NCBI GenBank assembly: GCA_023634235.1
Contig: JAMKCF010000173.1
Coordinates: 1 to 64,000, forward strand
Reading direction: 5' to 3'
Source: Pisaster brevispinus
Lineage: Eukaryota; Echinodermata; Asteroidea; Forcipulatida; Asteriidae
Length of the DNA: 64,000 nucleotides
In this document: positions 1-15,732 of the stretch, in pieces
Layout: each line of letters begins with the position of its first letter
Position numbering within the stretch: position 1 is the first letter of the stretch
Program-made: the position numbers and the translations under genes
The notes under the pieces: model-generated
Told to the model about the DNA's origin: nothing
The model's input: only the letters and a program-made list of their open reading frames with translations
Database searches by the model: none

Positions 1-198
1 GATATCGTTTACGAAGCTGTTCATGATGGACATCGCCTTGCTCGAAATTCCCGTGTCGGGATGGACCTGCTTCATGACCTTGTAGATGTAAATTCCGTAG
101 CTCTCCTTGCGGCGACGTCGCCTCTTCTTGTCTGTCCGGAGTGGACCCTTGGTGTTACCGGCTTTCTTCTGTCCCTTTCCACTTGCTTTAGGAGGCAT
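1..198 (-). CDS. H2B: Histone H2B, unit 1 (partial, N-terminal 66 codons)
   Basis: The window starts inside the gene. The visible codons, starting at the ATG at 196-198, are identical to the N-terminal part of the complete copy at 5379-5747: the basic tail and the start of the histone fold. The C-terminal half and the 3' stem-loop lie outside the window. Its promoter, with TATA-like and GATCC boxes, lies just to the right at about 280-305. Confidence 0.95.
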   Translation of the reverse strand, partial: MPPKASGKGQKKAGNTKGPLRTDKKRRRRRKESYGIYIYKVMKQVHPDTGISSKAMSIMNSFVNDI

Positions 199-978
199 GG
201 TGACTAGAGTGTTTATTTGAAGCGTACTGAATTGATAGACAAAATCAGACTGATGGCCCGTACAACGGAGAACGTTTAGCTTTATACTGCGCCTGGAGGA
301 TCCGGTGTCCAGTGGCCATTGTTACAATTCGCGCCTCACCCTGTGGGCAGTGAAGCGGTCTGGTGATTTTCTAATATTGTACAACCAGTATGGGGGGGTC
401 CAAAACTTCCCCTTCCCGAAATGGGTGTTTGAATTGGGCAGGCAACCATTGAAAACAAACAGTTACTATTACTTTTAATATAAACGAAATAGAACCTCAC
501 TTTGGTCCAGTTCAAACCAACCAAATTACATTCATACTAATTTTAGTGTACCGATTATTTCCCAAGAAGAAGAAATATGCACAAAACATAGAGCGCCAAT
601 CCCAAAGAAATGGGTGGATACAAAAATGTATCAATTTTTAACAGACAATGAATGGAAGTGAATAAAATAATGGACGAGCGGGCGAGCTAGTGAGTGCGTG
701 GGGTGATAGTCACCCACTGAAAAGAAAAGAAGAGAAGAAAAAAGAGGGAAAAAAACGATGTAATGTAACAGTTTACAGTTATAATCTGTGAATCTGCAAT
801 TATAGAGCAGGCTATTGAAGTCATGCCAGAAAGGGGCCACATTCAACATTGGAAACATGTTTTCTGTTATACTTGTTGAGGAAGCTAACTTATGTAATAA
901 GGGGATCTAGTTAAAATCAATTTTTGTAAGTTTGAAGGAAATAAAACGGAGAACGATAACACAGGGCATGATTACAAA
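199..978. other. H2B-H3 spacer, unit 1
   Basis: About 780 bp without a gene. The left end holds the H2B promoter. A G-run after 'cagtat' near 390 varies between copies, and a purine-rich stretch near 720-755 differs between the left and right subarrays. The right end holds the H3 downstream element. Small ORFs here (336-524, 631-858) match no histone or other family I know and look like chance. The same spacer follows every other H2B copy. Confidence 0.8.
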
Positions 979-997
979 ATCTCTTTAAAGAAGTGGT

Positions 998-1013
998 GGC
1001 TCTGAAAAGAGCC
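998..1013 (-). terminator. H3 mRNA 3' stem-loop (SLBP site) with downstream element
   Basis: On the minus strand it reads GGCTCTTTTCAGAGCC: a 6-bp stem and a TTTC loop, the canonical replication-dependent histone stem-loop, 25 nt past the H3 stop. A purine-rich AAAGAGAT element (plus strand 979-986), the likely U7 snRNA pairing site, follows. Such mRNAs are cleaved and not polyadenylated. Confidence 0.95.
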
Positions 1014-1038
1014 GTTTTGTTTAGTAGAAACGAGTTTC

Positions 1039-2205
<1,167 letters not shown>

Positions 2206-2227
2206 ATCTCTTTTTTGAACTTGTGGT

Positions 2228-2243
2228 GGCTCTGAAAAGAGCC
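2228..2243 (-). terminator. H4 mRNA 3' stem-loop
   Basis: Canonical GGCTCTTTTCAGAGCC on the minus strand, 37 nt past the H4 stop. A purine stretch AAAAAAGAGAT (plus 2206-2216) follows as the probable U7-pairing element. Confidence 0.95.
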
Positions 2244-2280
2244 GTTGTTTTCAATGTGGGATTCTTAGCAGGGTTACTGC

Positions 2281-2725
<445 letters not shown>

Positions 2726-2821
2726 TTGTTGACAAACAAAACAAACTCAAGACAATCTCAGCAAAACAAAAGTTGAAAATCAAACCTGACTTTTTTTTTA
2801 TTGATTTCCCCAAGAGGGGAG

Positions 2822-3010
2822 TGTGGGCCGATCCCGGCAGTAGTGCAAAACCGGGCCAACCCGTGGCCAGGACGGGGCAAGCCCCTCTTCCATGGCCGAT
2901 CATCCAAAAATCAGATTAATATACTTGCTGCTCGATGAGCAGCATTTCAGATATTATTCTGAAAAGAACAGATACTACACATGATCTTAGCCAAAAGGCC
3001 GAGAAGCGAT
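2822..3010 (-). ncRNA. U2: U2 spliceosomal snRNA, unit 1
   Basis: About 189 nt beginning ATCGCTTCTCGGCCTTTTGG at 3010 on the minus strand, the U2 5' end. It contains the branch-point recognition core GTAGTA (nt 33-38), the stem IIa/b region after GTATCTGTTC, the Sm-binding ATTTTTGG, and 3' stem-loops III/IV ending near CGGCCCAC. U2 pairs with the intron branch site in the spliceosome. The 3' boundary is set by similarity to human U2 length and may be off by a few nt. An A-run 20-30 nt past the 3' end could be the snRNA 3' box. No change is visible in conserved positions, so it is probably functional. Confidence 0.95.
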
Positions 3011-3878
3011 ACTCACAAAGTTTTCCCAAGAATAATGCAGCCTCCGCAATGACACGAGTCACACGAGATGCCATGGTGCCACAAGAGGGCGCTGTTACTT
3101 TTTGCCAACTCGCCACACACGGGAAACATTGGGGGTGCAAAATATACCGCAACTCTGATTGTACACAAAGCAAGCGCTTGCACGAAAACTGCAATACAAC
3201 CAAGTGTTAACGCATGCTATACGCAAGTACATGTGAATTCTGAGTTTATGTTGACGTTGTACAGTGTTGCCTGGGTGGGAAGTGTTTGTCGCGCGTGTCT
3301 ATTTTTGTTTCCGCGCGCGTTAAGACAATGGACATTGCAAACACGCAAAACACAACACAGTACTCGCTGTGGGATGCTCATTACGCATAAAAATTGTACA
3401 TAGAAACAACATGTGTGTGATGTACTGTGTGTACACACACACACGCTACGGGCGGTTTGCGGAATTAGAGAAGGGGGAAAATACTGAATAAAACAAAACA
3501 GCGGGGTTTAGGAAAGAAAGGCGGAAATACAAAGATTAATGGATCGAGACATAAAAAGAGGATAGAGCCTCTCTCCAGATTATATTTTTCACCTTGTTGT
3601 TGCATGGGGTTGGGTGTGCTAAGCAATTTCGTTCGTTAATATTTCGCAGACGTTGTTTTCACCTTGGTTTTTTGGTGTTTTTTAACGAGTAGCAACAAAA
3701 TTTAATGTTTTTCTGTTCTCTGTAGGACTTTTTTTAATGAAGTGATAAACCCGCTTGTTTATGTTTTAAAAAGAAAAGCTGGATGGAAAAGAAAGTCATG
3801 TGAAGAAACCAAAGAAAGGAATCATAAGGAATAATTTCTAATTTAACTTCGGGGCCTTACAAATGCAATCAAGTTTAG
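3011..3878. other. U2-H2A spacer, unit 1
   Basis: About 870 bp. The left end is the U2 promoter region, including a CTCF-like motif. A TG/AC palindromic stretch near 3425-3444 (tgtgtgtacacacaca) could form a cruciform. The rest is A/T-rich with no gene I recognise. Near 3820-3840 units 1-3 have one 'aaggaat' element where right-subarray copies have two extra copies of 'cataaggaat'. Small ORFs here (2935-3210, 3068-3403, 3217-3444) look like chance. Confidence 0.75.
3079..3093 (+). promoter_or_regulatory. CTCF-like motif in U2 5' flank
   Basis: The sequence CCACAAGAGGGCGCT matches the CTCF core consensus at all but one position and lies 69 bp upstream of the U2 start. Copies occur at 8632, 14187, 24787, 30336, 38409, 43959, 45708, 51254 and 56803. 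It could instead belong to the U2 proximal/distal promoter, which sits in this range. Confidence 0.4.
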
Positions 3879-3902
3879 AATCTCTCTTTGGATTAATGTG
3901 GT

Positions 3903-3917
3903 GGCTCCGTAAGAGCC
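3903..3917 (-). terminator. H2A mRNA 3' stem-loop, non-canonical
   Basis: Minus strand reads GGCTCTTACGGAGCC, 15 nt, not the 16-nt canonical form. The stem is GGCTC/GAGCC with a possible T-G closing pair; the normal TTTC loop is replaced by TAC (or TTACG if unpaired). A purine element CCAAAGAGAGATT (plus 3879-3891) follows normally. The same variant is present at all ten H2A loci. Confidence 0.85.
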
Positions 3918-3948
3918 GTTTGGTTTAGTAGTCTAGCAAGATATGAAT

Positions 3949-4332
<384 letters not shown>

Positions 4333-4413
4333 TTATTACTTACTTAGCAAGAAACTGAAAGACACGCTTAGCGTTGTAGTTCTTGGGAATGACACCGTGG
4401 ACTGTCAGGAGGG

Positions 4414-4450
4414 TACTTATGGCGTTCTGGGGGATCCTGAATGCACCAAT
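4414..4450 (-). promoter_or_regulatory. H2A core promoter elements
   Basis: On the minus strand: CATAAGTA as a TATA-like box (plus 4414-4421), GGATCC 11 bp upstream of it (4432-4437), and an inverted CCAAT box (4446-4450). The layout is repeated at each H2A copy except the chimeric one at 44839, where it is lost. Confidence 0.6.
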
Positions 4451-4588
4451 CAGGTTTCTCCTCGCATGGACGCGCCCGGGGGTCCGGGGTCAGCGGAGCA
4501 TTCTCCTCGGCGGGGCCGACCAGCGGCAGCACGCTGGTCGATTGAGGGATAATTACTGTGGTTCCCACCCACGGAAAAGAAGGAGAAG

Positions 4589-4624
<36 letters not shown>

Positions 4625-4645
4625 AACAACAACAACAACAACAAC
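4589..4645 (+). repeat. (GAC)12(AAC)7 compound microsatellite
   Basis: Twelve GAC units followed by seven AAC units. Copies start at 10142 and 15697 (same length, left subarray) and at 26307, 31856, 39929, 47228, 52774 and 58323 (shorter, about ten GAC units, right subarray). Confidence 0.95.
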
Positions 4646-5333
4646 AGCAAAAACATCAATGACCCAAAGTGACAAACAAACGTCATGTTGTTGTTTTTTT
4701 TGGTGTGTGTGTGTTTGTTTGTGTATATATTTAGATTAAATTTGTTTCTCTTTGTTTAAATTGTGTAAATTAATGTTGTCGTGATGTTGAAGTAGAGTAT
4801 GGCATCAAGACAACCAGCGGCCCCCCCCCCCAAAAAAAAAGGAAAGGTAAAGTGCAACCTACCCAAAATGTATGTACGCCTTCAAGTTGGATGTGTTGAC
4901 CCTCACTTAACTCGATGTCACAGTTGCATCCAGAAACTTATGAAAGCCGAGCGTGGCCTTTGAACTGCCTATAATCAGAGAAGGAAATACCAAAAAAGAA
5001 CAGAAGTTTAAAATGAGCAATGCATGTGCCTATAAACGCCAAAAAATGATAAACTAGCTTATTAAAACATTGTTCAAGATGATTTGGACTCGAATAATTA
5101 ACTTCTTCTTTATATGAAATTATAAACTTTAAAAGCGGAAAGAAACGGCAGGAAGGACCTACTCATCATAAATTAAGGTTATATCTTAATAAATTAAGGT
5201 TCTTGTAACACCATGAAATAATGTTCTTGTAATAAAATCATGTTATGTTATTTTATGTGATAAAAACTGTGGAGGGATGGCGGGGGAAGTCAATACGACA
5301 CGCATGTTTAAATCTCTCTTTGGGAAATGTGTT

Positions 5334-5349
5334 GGCTCTGAAAAGAGCC
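5334..5349 (-). terminator. H2B mRNA 3' stem-loop
   Basis: Canonical GGCTCTTTTCAGAGCC on the minus strand, 29 nt past the H2B stop, followed by the purine element CCCAAAGAGAGATTT (plus 5310-5325). Confidence 0.95.
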
Positions 5350-5378
5350 GTTTGGATTATGCATGACCTCGGGCCAGC

Positions 5379-5747
5379 TTATTTTGAAGTTGTGTACTTG
5401 GTGACCGCCTTGGTGCCCTCACTGACAGCGTGCTTGGCCAGCTCACCGGGGAGAAGGAGTCGAACTGCAGTCTGGACCTCTCGGCTGGTGATGGTTGATT
5501 TCTTGTTGTAGTGTGCCAATCGAGAAGACTCGGCGGCAATGCGCTCGAAGATATCGTTTACGAAGCTGTTCATGATGGACATCGCCTTGCTCGAAATTCC
5601 CGTGTCGGGATGGACCTGCTTCATGACCTTGTAGATGTAAATTCCGTAGCTCTCCTTGCGGCGACGTCGCCTCTTCTTGTCTGTCCGGAGTGGACCCTTG
5701 GTGTTACCGGCTTTCTTCTGTCCCTTTCCACTTGCTTTAGGAGGCAT
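5379..5747 (-). CDS. H2B: Histone H2B, unit 2
   Basis: 122 residues: short Lys-rich tail, a basic run KKRRRRRK at about residues 24-31, then the histone fold from [19 protein letters not shown] through [20 protein letters not shown], and the C-terminal helix ending [17 protein letters not shown] with the conserved ubiquitination lysine. It is the partner of H2A in the nucleosome. The start codon at 5745-5747 is the only one upstream of the tail. All complete copies are identical in protein. It lies between the H2A of unit 1 and the H3 of unit 2, all in the same direction. Confidence 0.99.
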   Translation of the reverse strand: MPPKASGKGQKKAGNTKGPLRTDKKRRRRRKESYGIYIYKVMKQVHPDTGISSKAMSIMNSFVNDIFERIAAESSRLAHYNKKSTITSREVQTAVRLLLPGELAKHAVSEGTKAVTKYTTSK

Positions 5748-5828
5748 GGTGACTAGAGTGTTTATTTGAAGCGTACTGAATTGATAGACAAAATCAGACT
5801 GATGGCCCGTACAACGGAGAACGTTTAG

Positions 5829-5852
5829 CTTTATACTGCGCCTGGAGGATCC
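5829..5852 (-). promoter_or_regulatory. H2B core promoter elements
   Basis: On the minus strand TATAAAG (plus 5829-5835) lies about 85 bp upstream of the H2B ATG, with GGATCC 11 bp further upstream (5847-5852). This is the clearest TATA plus GATCC pair in the repeat, and it recurs at each H2B copy. Confidence 0.65.
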
Positions 5853-6591
5853 GGTGTCCAGTGGCCATTGTTACAATTCGCGCCTCACCCTGTGGGCAGT
5901 GAAGCGGTCTGGTGATTTTCTAATATTGTACAACCAGTATGGGGGGGGGGGTCCAAAACTTCCCCTTCCCGAAATGGGTGTTTGAATTGGGCAGGCAACC
6001 ATTGAAAACAAACAGTTACTATTACTTTTAATATAAACGAAATAGAACCTCACTTTGGTCCAGTTCAAACCAACCAAATTACATTCATACTAATTTTAGT
6101 GTACCGATTATTTCCCAAGAAGAAGAAATATGCACAAAACATAGAGCGCCAATCCCAAAGAAATGGGTGGATACAAAAATGTATCAATTTTTAACAGACA
6201 ATGAATGGAAGTGAATAAAATAATGGACGAGCGGGCGAGCTAGTGAGTGCGTGGGGTGATAGTCACCCACTGAAAAGAAAAGAAGAGAAGAAAAAAGAGG
6301 GAAAAAAACGATGTAATGTAACAGTTTACAGTTATAATCTGTGAATCTGCAATTATAGAGCAGGCTATTGAAGTCATGCCAGAAAGGGGCCACATTCAAC
6401 ATTGGAAACATGTTTTCTGTTATACTTGTTGAGGAAGCTAACTTATGTAATAAGGGGATCTAGTTAAAATCAATTTTTGTAAGTTTGAAGGAAATAAAAC
6501 GGAGAACGATAACACAGGGCATGATTACAAAATCTCTTTAAAGAAGTGGTGGCTCTGAAAAGAGCCGTTTTGTTTAGTAGAAACGAGTTTC

Positions 6592-7011
<420 letters not shown>

Positions 7012-7833
7012 TTACTGTTTTCAAAGTTGTGGTCCAAGTCGCCAGCATAGCAGCTCCTCTTAAAGGATTGGGATGCCCGTTGAAGGATCGCCCCTGACAA
7101 AGGCGGGGACGCAATTGGATTTGCTCATGGCCATTCAGGGCAAATCCCGCCAGAACCGCTTGAGTGGTCATCATCGGGGCCAAAGCTGACACAATGGAGG
7201 TAGCTGCTTAAGCATAGGAAAAACTAAGTAATCGTAGAAAATAATTATGCTTAACGGAATACGGTTGGCAGCTCATTATTGTCTGAGAAGTAATTTGTTG
7301 AAGACGAAAAGAAAAGAGGGGAGGGAAAAATACAACAAAAACAAAACAAACACAAATTAAAATCCCAAGAAAGGACTTGTAAACAGATTTCAACCCTCAA
7401 CAAACAACTTCATTGAATAATACCCCAAACATTACGTGGGGGACCAACAAACAACTTATAAAAACAGTATCAATAGAATTCCACCTCCATTTTGGAAAAG
7501 GGAAAAGACTCCCCCACGGACGGTTGAGTTTCCTTTGCCATAACAAGAAACAGTTTCGGGAGTATCGCCATGACGTCTAACATTAAGAATGGTGGGTGTC
7601 GGTGGTTTTAAGTTTGTTTAAACGATGTTACTTATGGACAGTGAGTGCCCCAATAGTGTTTTAGACTTTATGTACTTTGTATTTAAACGTAATTTAAACA
7701 GAAATATAGGACAACAAAAGGAAGATAGGAGTGTAGGAAACGAATAGACAAGTTGTTTATCTCTTTTTTGAACTTGTGGTGGCTCTGAAAAGAGCCGTTG
7801 TTTTCAATGTGGGATTCTTAGCAGGGTTACTGC

Positions 7834-8235
<402 letters not shown>

Positions 8236-8374
8236 TTAGGCAAGCGTTGCGGACGTGGGCGTCGAAACCATCCATGATTTGTTGACAAACAAAACAAACT
8301 CAAGACAATCTCAGCAAAACAAAAGTTGAAAATCAAACCTGACTTTTTTTTTATTGATTTCCCCAAGAGGGGAG

Positions 8375-8563
8375 TGTGGGCCGATCCCGGCAGTAGTGCA
8401 AAACCGGGCCAACCCGTGGCCAGGACGGGGCAAGCCCCTCTTCCATGGCCGATCATCCAAAAATCAGATTAATATACTTGCTGCTCGATGAGCAGCATTT
8501 CAGATATTATTCTGAAAAGAACAGATACTACACATGATCTTAGCCAAAAGGCCGAGAAGCGAT
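8375..8563 (-). ncRNA. U2: U2 snRNA, unit 2 (intact)
   Basis: Same sequence as the unit 1 U2. The branch-recognition GTAGTA and the Sm site are intact. CTCF-like motif at 8632-8646. Confidence 0.95.
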
Positions 8564-9501
8564 ACTCACAAAGTTTTCCCAAGAATAATGCAGCCTCCGC
8601 AATGACACGAGTCACACGAGATGCCATGGTGCCACAAGAGGGCGCTGTTACTTTTTGCCAACTCGCCACACACGGGAAACATTGGGGGTGCAAAATATAC
8701 CGCAACTCTGATTGTACACAAAGCAAGCGCTTGCACGAAAACTGCAATACAACCAAGTGTTAACGCATGCTATACGCAAGTACATGTGAATTCTGAGTTT
8801 ATGTTGACGTTGTACAGTGTTGCCTGGGTGGGAAGTGTTTGTCGCGCGTGTCTATTTTTGTTTCCGCGCGCGTTAAGACAATGGACATTGCAAACACGCA
8901 AAACACAACACAGTACTCGCTGTGGGATGCTCATTACGCATAAAAATTGTACATAGAAACAACATGTGTGTGATGTACTGTGTGTACACACACACACGCT
9001 ACGGGCGGTTTGCGGAATTAGAGAAGGGGGAAAATACTGAATAAAACAAAACAGCGGGGTTTAGGAAAGAAAGGCGGAAATACAAAGATTAATGGATCGA
9101 GACATAAAAAGAGGATAGAGCCTCTCTCCAGATTATATTTTTCACCTTGTTGTTGCATGGGGTTGGGTGTGCTAAGCAATTTCGTTCGTTAATATTTCGC
9201 AGACGTTGTTTTCACCTTGGTTTTTTGGTGTTTTTTAACGAGTAGCAACAAAATTTAATGTTTTTCTGTTCTCTGTAGGACTTTTTTTAATGAAGTGATA
9301 AACCCGCTTGTTTATGTTTTAAAAAGAAAAGCTGGATGGAAAAGAAAGTCATGTGAAGAAACCAAAGAAAGGAATCATAAGGAATAATTTCTAATTTAAC
9401 TTCGGGGCCTTACAAATGCAATCAAGTTTAGAATCTCTCTTTGGATTAATGTGGTGGCTCCGTAAGAGCCGTTTGGTTTAGTAGTCTAGCAAGATATGAA
9501 T

Positions 9502-9885
<384 letters not shown>

Positions 9886-10141
9886 TTATTACTTACTTAG
9901 CAAGAAACTGAAAGACACGCTTAGCGTTGTAGTTCTTGGGAATGACACCGTGGACTGTCAGGAGGGTACTTATGGCGTTCTGGGGGATCCTGAATGCACC
10001 AATCAGGTTTCTCCTCGCATGGACGCGCCCGGGGGTCCGGGGTCAGCGGAGCATTCTCCTCGGCGGGGCCGACCAGCGGCAGCACGCTGGTCGATTGAGG
10101 GATAATTACTGTGGTTCCCACCCACGGAAAAGAAGGAGAAG

Positions 10142-10177
<36 letters not shown>

Positions 10178-10931
10178 AACAACAACAACAACAACAACAG
10201 CAAAAACATCAATGACCCAAAGTGACAAACAAACGTCATGTTGTTGTTTTTTTTGGTGTGTGTGTGTTTGTTTGTGTATATATTTAGATTAAATTTGTTT
10301 CTCTTTGTTTAAATTGTGTAAATTAATGTTGTCGTGATGTTGAAGTAGAGTATGGCATCAAGACAACCAGCGGCCCCCCCCCCCCAAAAAAAAGGAAAGG
10401 TAAAGTGCAACCTACCCAAAATGTATGTACGCCTTCAAGTTGGATGTGTTGACCCTCACTTAACTCGATGTCACAGTTGCATCCAGAAACTTATGAAAGC
10501 CGAGCGTGGCCTTTGAACTGCCTATAATCAGAGAAGGAAATACCAAAAAAGAACAGAAGTTTAAAATGAGCAATGCATGTGCCTATAAACGCCAAAAAAT
10601 GATAAACTAGCTTATTAAAACATTGTTCAAGATGATTTGGACTCGAATAATTAACTTCTTCTTTATATGAAATTATAAACTTTAAAAGCGGAAAGAAACG
10701 GCAGGAAGGACCTACTCATCATAAATTAAGGTTATATCTTAATAAATTAAGGTTCTTGTAACACCATGAAATAATGTTCTTGTAATAAAATCATGTTATG
10801 TTATTTTATGTGATAAAAACTGTGGAGGGATGGCGGGGGAAGTCAATACGACACGCATGTTTAAATCTCTCTTTGGGAAATGTGTTGGCTCTGAAAAGAG
10901 CCGTTTGGATTATGCATGACCTCGGGCCAGC

Positions 10932-11300
10932 TTATTTTGAAGTTGTGTACTTGGTGACCGCCTTGGTGCCCTCACTGACAGCGTGCTTGGCCAGCTCACC
11001 GGGGAGAAGGAGTCGAACTGCAGTCTGGACCTCTCGGCTGGTGATGGTTGATTTCTTGTTGTAGTGTGCCAATCGAGAAGACTCGGCGGCAATGCGCTCG
11101 AAGATATCGTTTACGAAGCTGTTCATGATGGACATCGCCTTGCTCGAAATTCCCGTGTCGGGATGGACCTGCTTCATGACCTTGTAGATGTAAATTCCGT
11201 AGCTCTCCTTGCGGCGACGTCGCCTCTTCTTGTCTGTCCGGAGTGGACCCTTGGTGTTACCGGCTTTCTTCTGTCCCTTTCCACTTGCTTTAGGAGGCAT
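10932..11300 (-). CDS. H2B: Histone H2B, unit 3
   Basis: Protein identical to the copy at 5379. Stem-loop at 10887-10902. The G-run in its upstream spacer (near 11495) is longer than in unit 1. Confidence 0.99.
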   Translation of the reverse strand: MPPKASGKGQKKAGNTKGPLRTDKKRRRRRKESYGIYIYKVMKQVHPDTGISSKAMSIMNSFVNDIFERIAAESSRLAHYNKKSTITSREVQTAVRLLLPGELAKHAVSEGTKAVTKYTTSK

Positions 11301-12146
11301 GGTGACTAGAGTGTTTATTTGAAGCGTACTGAATTGATAGACAAAATCAGACTGATGGCCCGTACAACGGAGAACGTTTAGCTTTATACTGCGCCTGGAG
11401 GATCCGGTGTCCAGTGGCCATTGTTACAATTCGCGCCTCACCCTGTGGGCAGTGAAGCGGTCTGGTGATTTTCTAATATTGTACAACCAGTATGGGGGGG
11501 GGGGGGTCCAAAACTTCCCCTTCCCGAAATGGGTGTTTGAATTGGGCAGGCAACCATTGAAAACAAACAGTTACTATTACTTTTAATATAAACGAAATAG
11601 AACCTCACTTTGGTCCAGTTCAAACCAACCAAATTACATTCATACTAATTTTAGTGTACCGATTATTTCCCAAGAAGAAGAAATATGCACAAAACATAGA
11701 GCGCCAATCCCAAAGAAATGGGTGGATACAAAAATGTATCAATTTTTAACAGACAATGAATGGAAGTGAATAAAATAATGGACGAGCGGGCGAGCTAGTG
11801 AGTGCGTGGGGTGATAGTCACCCACTGAAAAGAAAAGAAGAGAAGAAAAAAGAGGGAAAAAAACGATGTAATGTAACAGTTTACAGTTATAATCTGTGAA
11901 TCTGCAATTATAGAGCAGGCTATTGAAGTCATGCCAGAAAGGGGCCACATTCAACATTGGAAACATGTTTTCTGTTATACTTGTTGAGGAAGCTAACTTA
12001 TGTAATAAGGGGATCTAGTTAAAATCAATTTTTGTAAGTTTGAAGGAAATAAAACGGAGAACGATAACACAGGGCATGATTACAAAATCTCTTTAAAGAA
12101 GTGGTGGCTCTGAAAAGAGCCGTTTTGTTTAGTAGAAACGAGTTTC

Positions 12147-12566
<420 letters not shown>

Positions 12567-13388
12567 TTACTGTTTTCAAAGTTGTGGTCCAAGTCGCCAG
12601 CATAGCAGCTCCTCTTAAAGGATTGGGATGCCCGTTGAAGGATCGCCCCTGACAAAGGCGGGGACGCAATTGGATTTGCTCATGGCCATTCAGGGCAAAT
12701 CCCGCCAGAACCGCTTGAGTGGTCATCATCGGGGCCAAAGCTGACACAATGGAGGTAGCTGCTTAAGCATAGGAAAAACTAAGTAATCGTAGAAAATAAT
12801 TATGCTTAACGGAATACGGTTGGCAGCTCATTATTGTCTGAGAAGTAATTTGTTGAAGACGAAAAGAAAAGAGGGGAGGGAAAAATACAACAAAAACAAA
12901 ACAAACACAAATTAAAATCCCAAGAAAGGACTTGTAAACAGATTTCAACCCTCAACAAACAACTTCATTGAATAATACCCCAAACATTACGTGGGGGACC
13001 AACAAACAACTTATAAAAACAGTATCAATAGAATTCCACCTCCATTTTGGAAAAGGGAAAAGACTCCCCCACGGACGGTTGAGTTTCCTTTGCCATAACA
13101 AGAAACAGTTTCGGGAGTATCGCCATGACGTCTAACATTAAGAATGGTGGGTGTCGGTGGTTTTAAGTTTGTTTAAACGATGTTACTTATGGACAGTGAG
13201 TGCCCCAATAGTGTTTTAGACTTTATGTACTTTGTATTTAAACGTAATTTAAACAGAAATATAGGACAACAAAAGGAAGATAGGAGTGTAGGAAACGAAT
13301 AGACAAGTTGTTTATCTCTTTTTTGAACTTGTGGTGGCTCTGAAAAGAGCCGTTGTTTTCAATGTGGGATTCTTAGCAGGGTTACTGC

Positions 13389-13790
<402 letters not shown>

Positions 13791-13929
13791 TTAGGCAAGC
13801 GTTGCGGACGTGGGCGTCGAAACCATCCATGATTTGTTGACAAACAAAACAAACTCAAGACAATCTCAGCAAAACAAAAGTTGAAAATCAAACCTGACTT
13901 TTTTTTTATTGATTTCCCCAAGAGGGGAG

Positions 13930-14118
13930 TGTGGGCCGATCCCGGCAGTAGTGCAAAACCGGGCCAACCCGTGGCCAGGACGGGGCAAGCCCCTCTTCCA
14001 TGGCCGATCATCCAAAAATCAGATTAATATACTTGCTGCTCGATGAGCAGCATTTCAGATATTATTCTGAAAAGAACAGATACTACACATGATCTTAGCC
14101 AAAAGGCCGAGAAGCGAT
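13930..14118 (-). ncRNA. U2: U2 snRNA, unit 3 (intact)
   Basis: Same sequence as the unit 1 U2, intact through the branch-recognition region. CTCF-like motif at 14187-14201. Confidence 0.95.
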
Positions 14119-15056
14119 ACTCACAAAGTTTTCCCAAGAATAATGCAGCCTCCGCAATGACACGAGTCACACGAGATGCCATGGTGCCACAAGAGGGCGC
14201 TGTTACTTTTTGCCAACTCGCCACACACGGGAAACATTGGGGGTGCAAAATATACCGCAACTCTGATTGTACACAAAGCAAGCGCTTGCACGAAAACTGC
14301 AATACAACCAAGTGTTAACGCATGCTATACGCAAGTACATGTGAATTCTGAGTTTATGTTGACGTTGTACAGTGTTGCCTGGGTGGGAAGTGTTTGTCGC
14401 GCGTGTCTATTTTTGTTTCCGCGCGCGTTAAGACAATGGACATTGCAAACACGCAAAACACAACACAGTACTCGCTGTGGGATGCTCATTACGCATAAAA
14501 ATTGTACATAGAAACAACATGTGTGTGATGTACTGTGTGTACACACACACACGCTACGGGCGGTTTGCGGAATTAGAGAAGGGGGAAAATACTGAATAAA
14601 ACAAAACAGCGGGGTTTAGGAAAGAAAGGCGGAAATACAAAGATTAATGGATCGAGACATAAAAAGAGGATAGAGCCTCTCTCCAGATTATATTTTTCAC
14701 CTTGTTGTTGCATGGGGTTGGGTGTGCTAAGCAATTTCGTTCGTTAATATTTCGCAGACGTTGTTTTCACCTTGGTTTTTTGGTGTTTTTTAACGAGTAG
14801 CAACAAAATTTAATGTTTTTCTGTTCTCTGTAGGACTTTTTTTAATGAAGTGATAAACCCGCTTGTTTATGTTTTAAAAAGAAAAGCTGGATGGAAAAGA
14901 AAGTCATGTGAAGAAACCAAAGAAAGGAATCATAAGGAATAATTTCTAATTTAACTTCGGGGCCTTACAAATGCAATCAAGTTTAGAATCTCTCTTTGGA
15001 TTAATGTGGTGGCTCCGTAAGAGCCGTTTGGTTTAGTAGTCTAGCAAGATATGAAT

Positions 15057-15440
<384 letters not shown>

Positions 15441-15696
15441 TTATTACTTACTTAGCAAGAAACTGAAAGACACGCTTAGCGTTGTAGTTCTTGGGAATGA
15501 CACCGTGGACTGTCAGGAGGGTACTTATGGCGTTCTGGGGGATCCTGAATGCACCAATCAGGTTTCTCCTCGCATGGACGCGCCCGGGGGTCCGGGGTCA
15601 GCGGAGCATTCTCCTCGGCGGGGCCGACCAGCGGCAGCACGCTGGTCGATTGAGGGATAATTACTGTGGTTCCCACCCACGGAAAAGAAGGAGAAG

Positions 15697-15732
<36 letters not shown>

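Noticed and set aside
371..410. Varying G-run (H2B-H3 spacer) and C/A-run (H2A-H2B spacer) lengths between units
   Set aside because: Likely slippage or long-read consensus error; not used as evidence for subarrays.
3425..3444. TG/CA palindrome as a possible CRISPR-like or attachment site
   Set aside because: A simple-sequence dinucleotide palindrome in a eukaryotic spacer; no array or integrase context.
4383..4739. Thr-rich and Ser/Leu-rich ORFs across the GAC/AAC microsatellite
   Set aside because: Translations of a simple repeat in a histone spacer.
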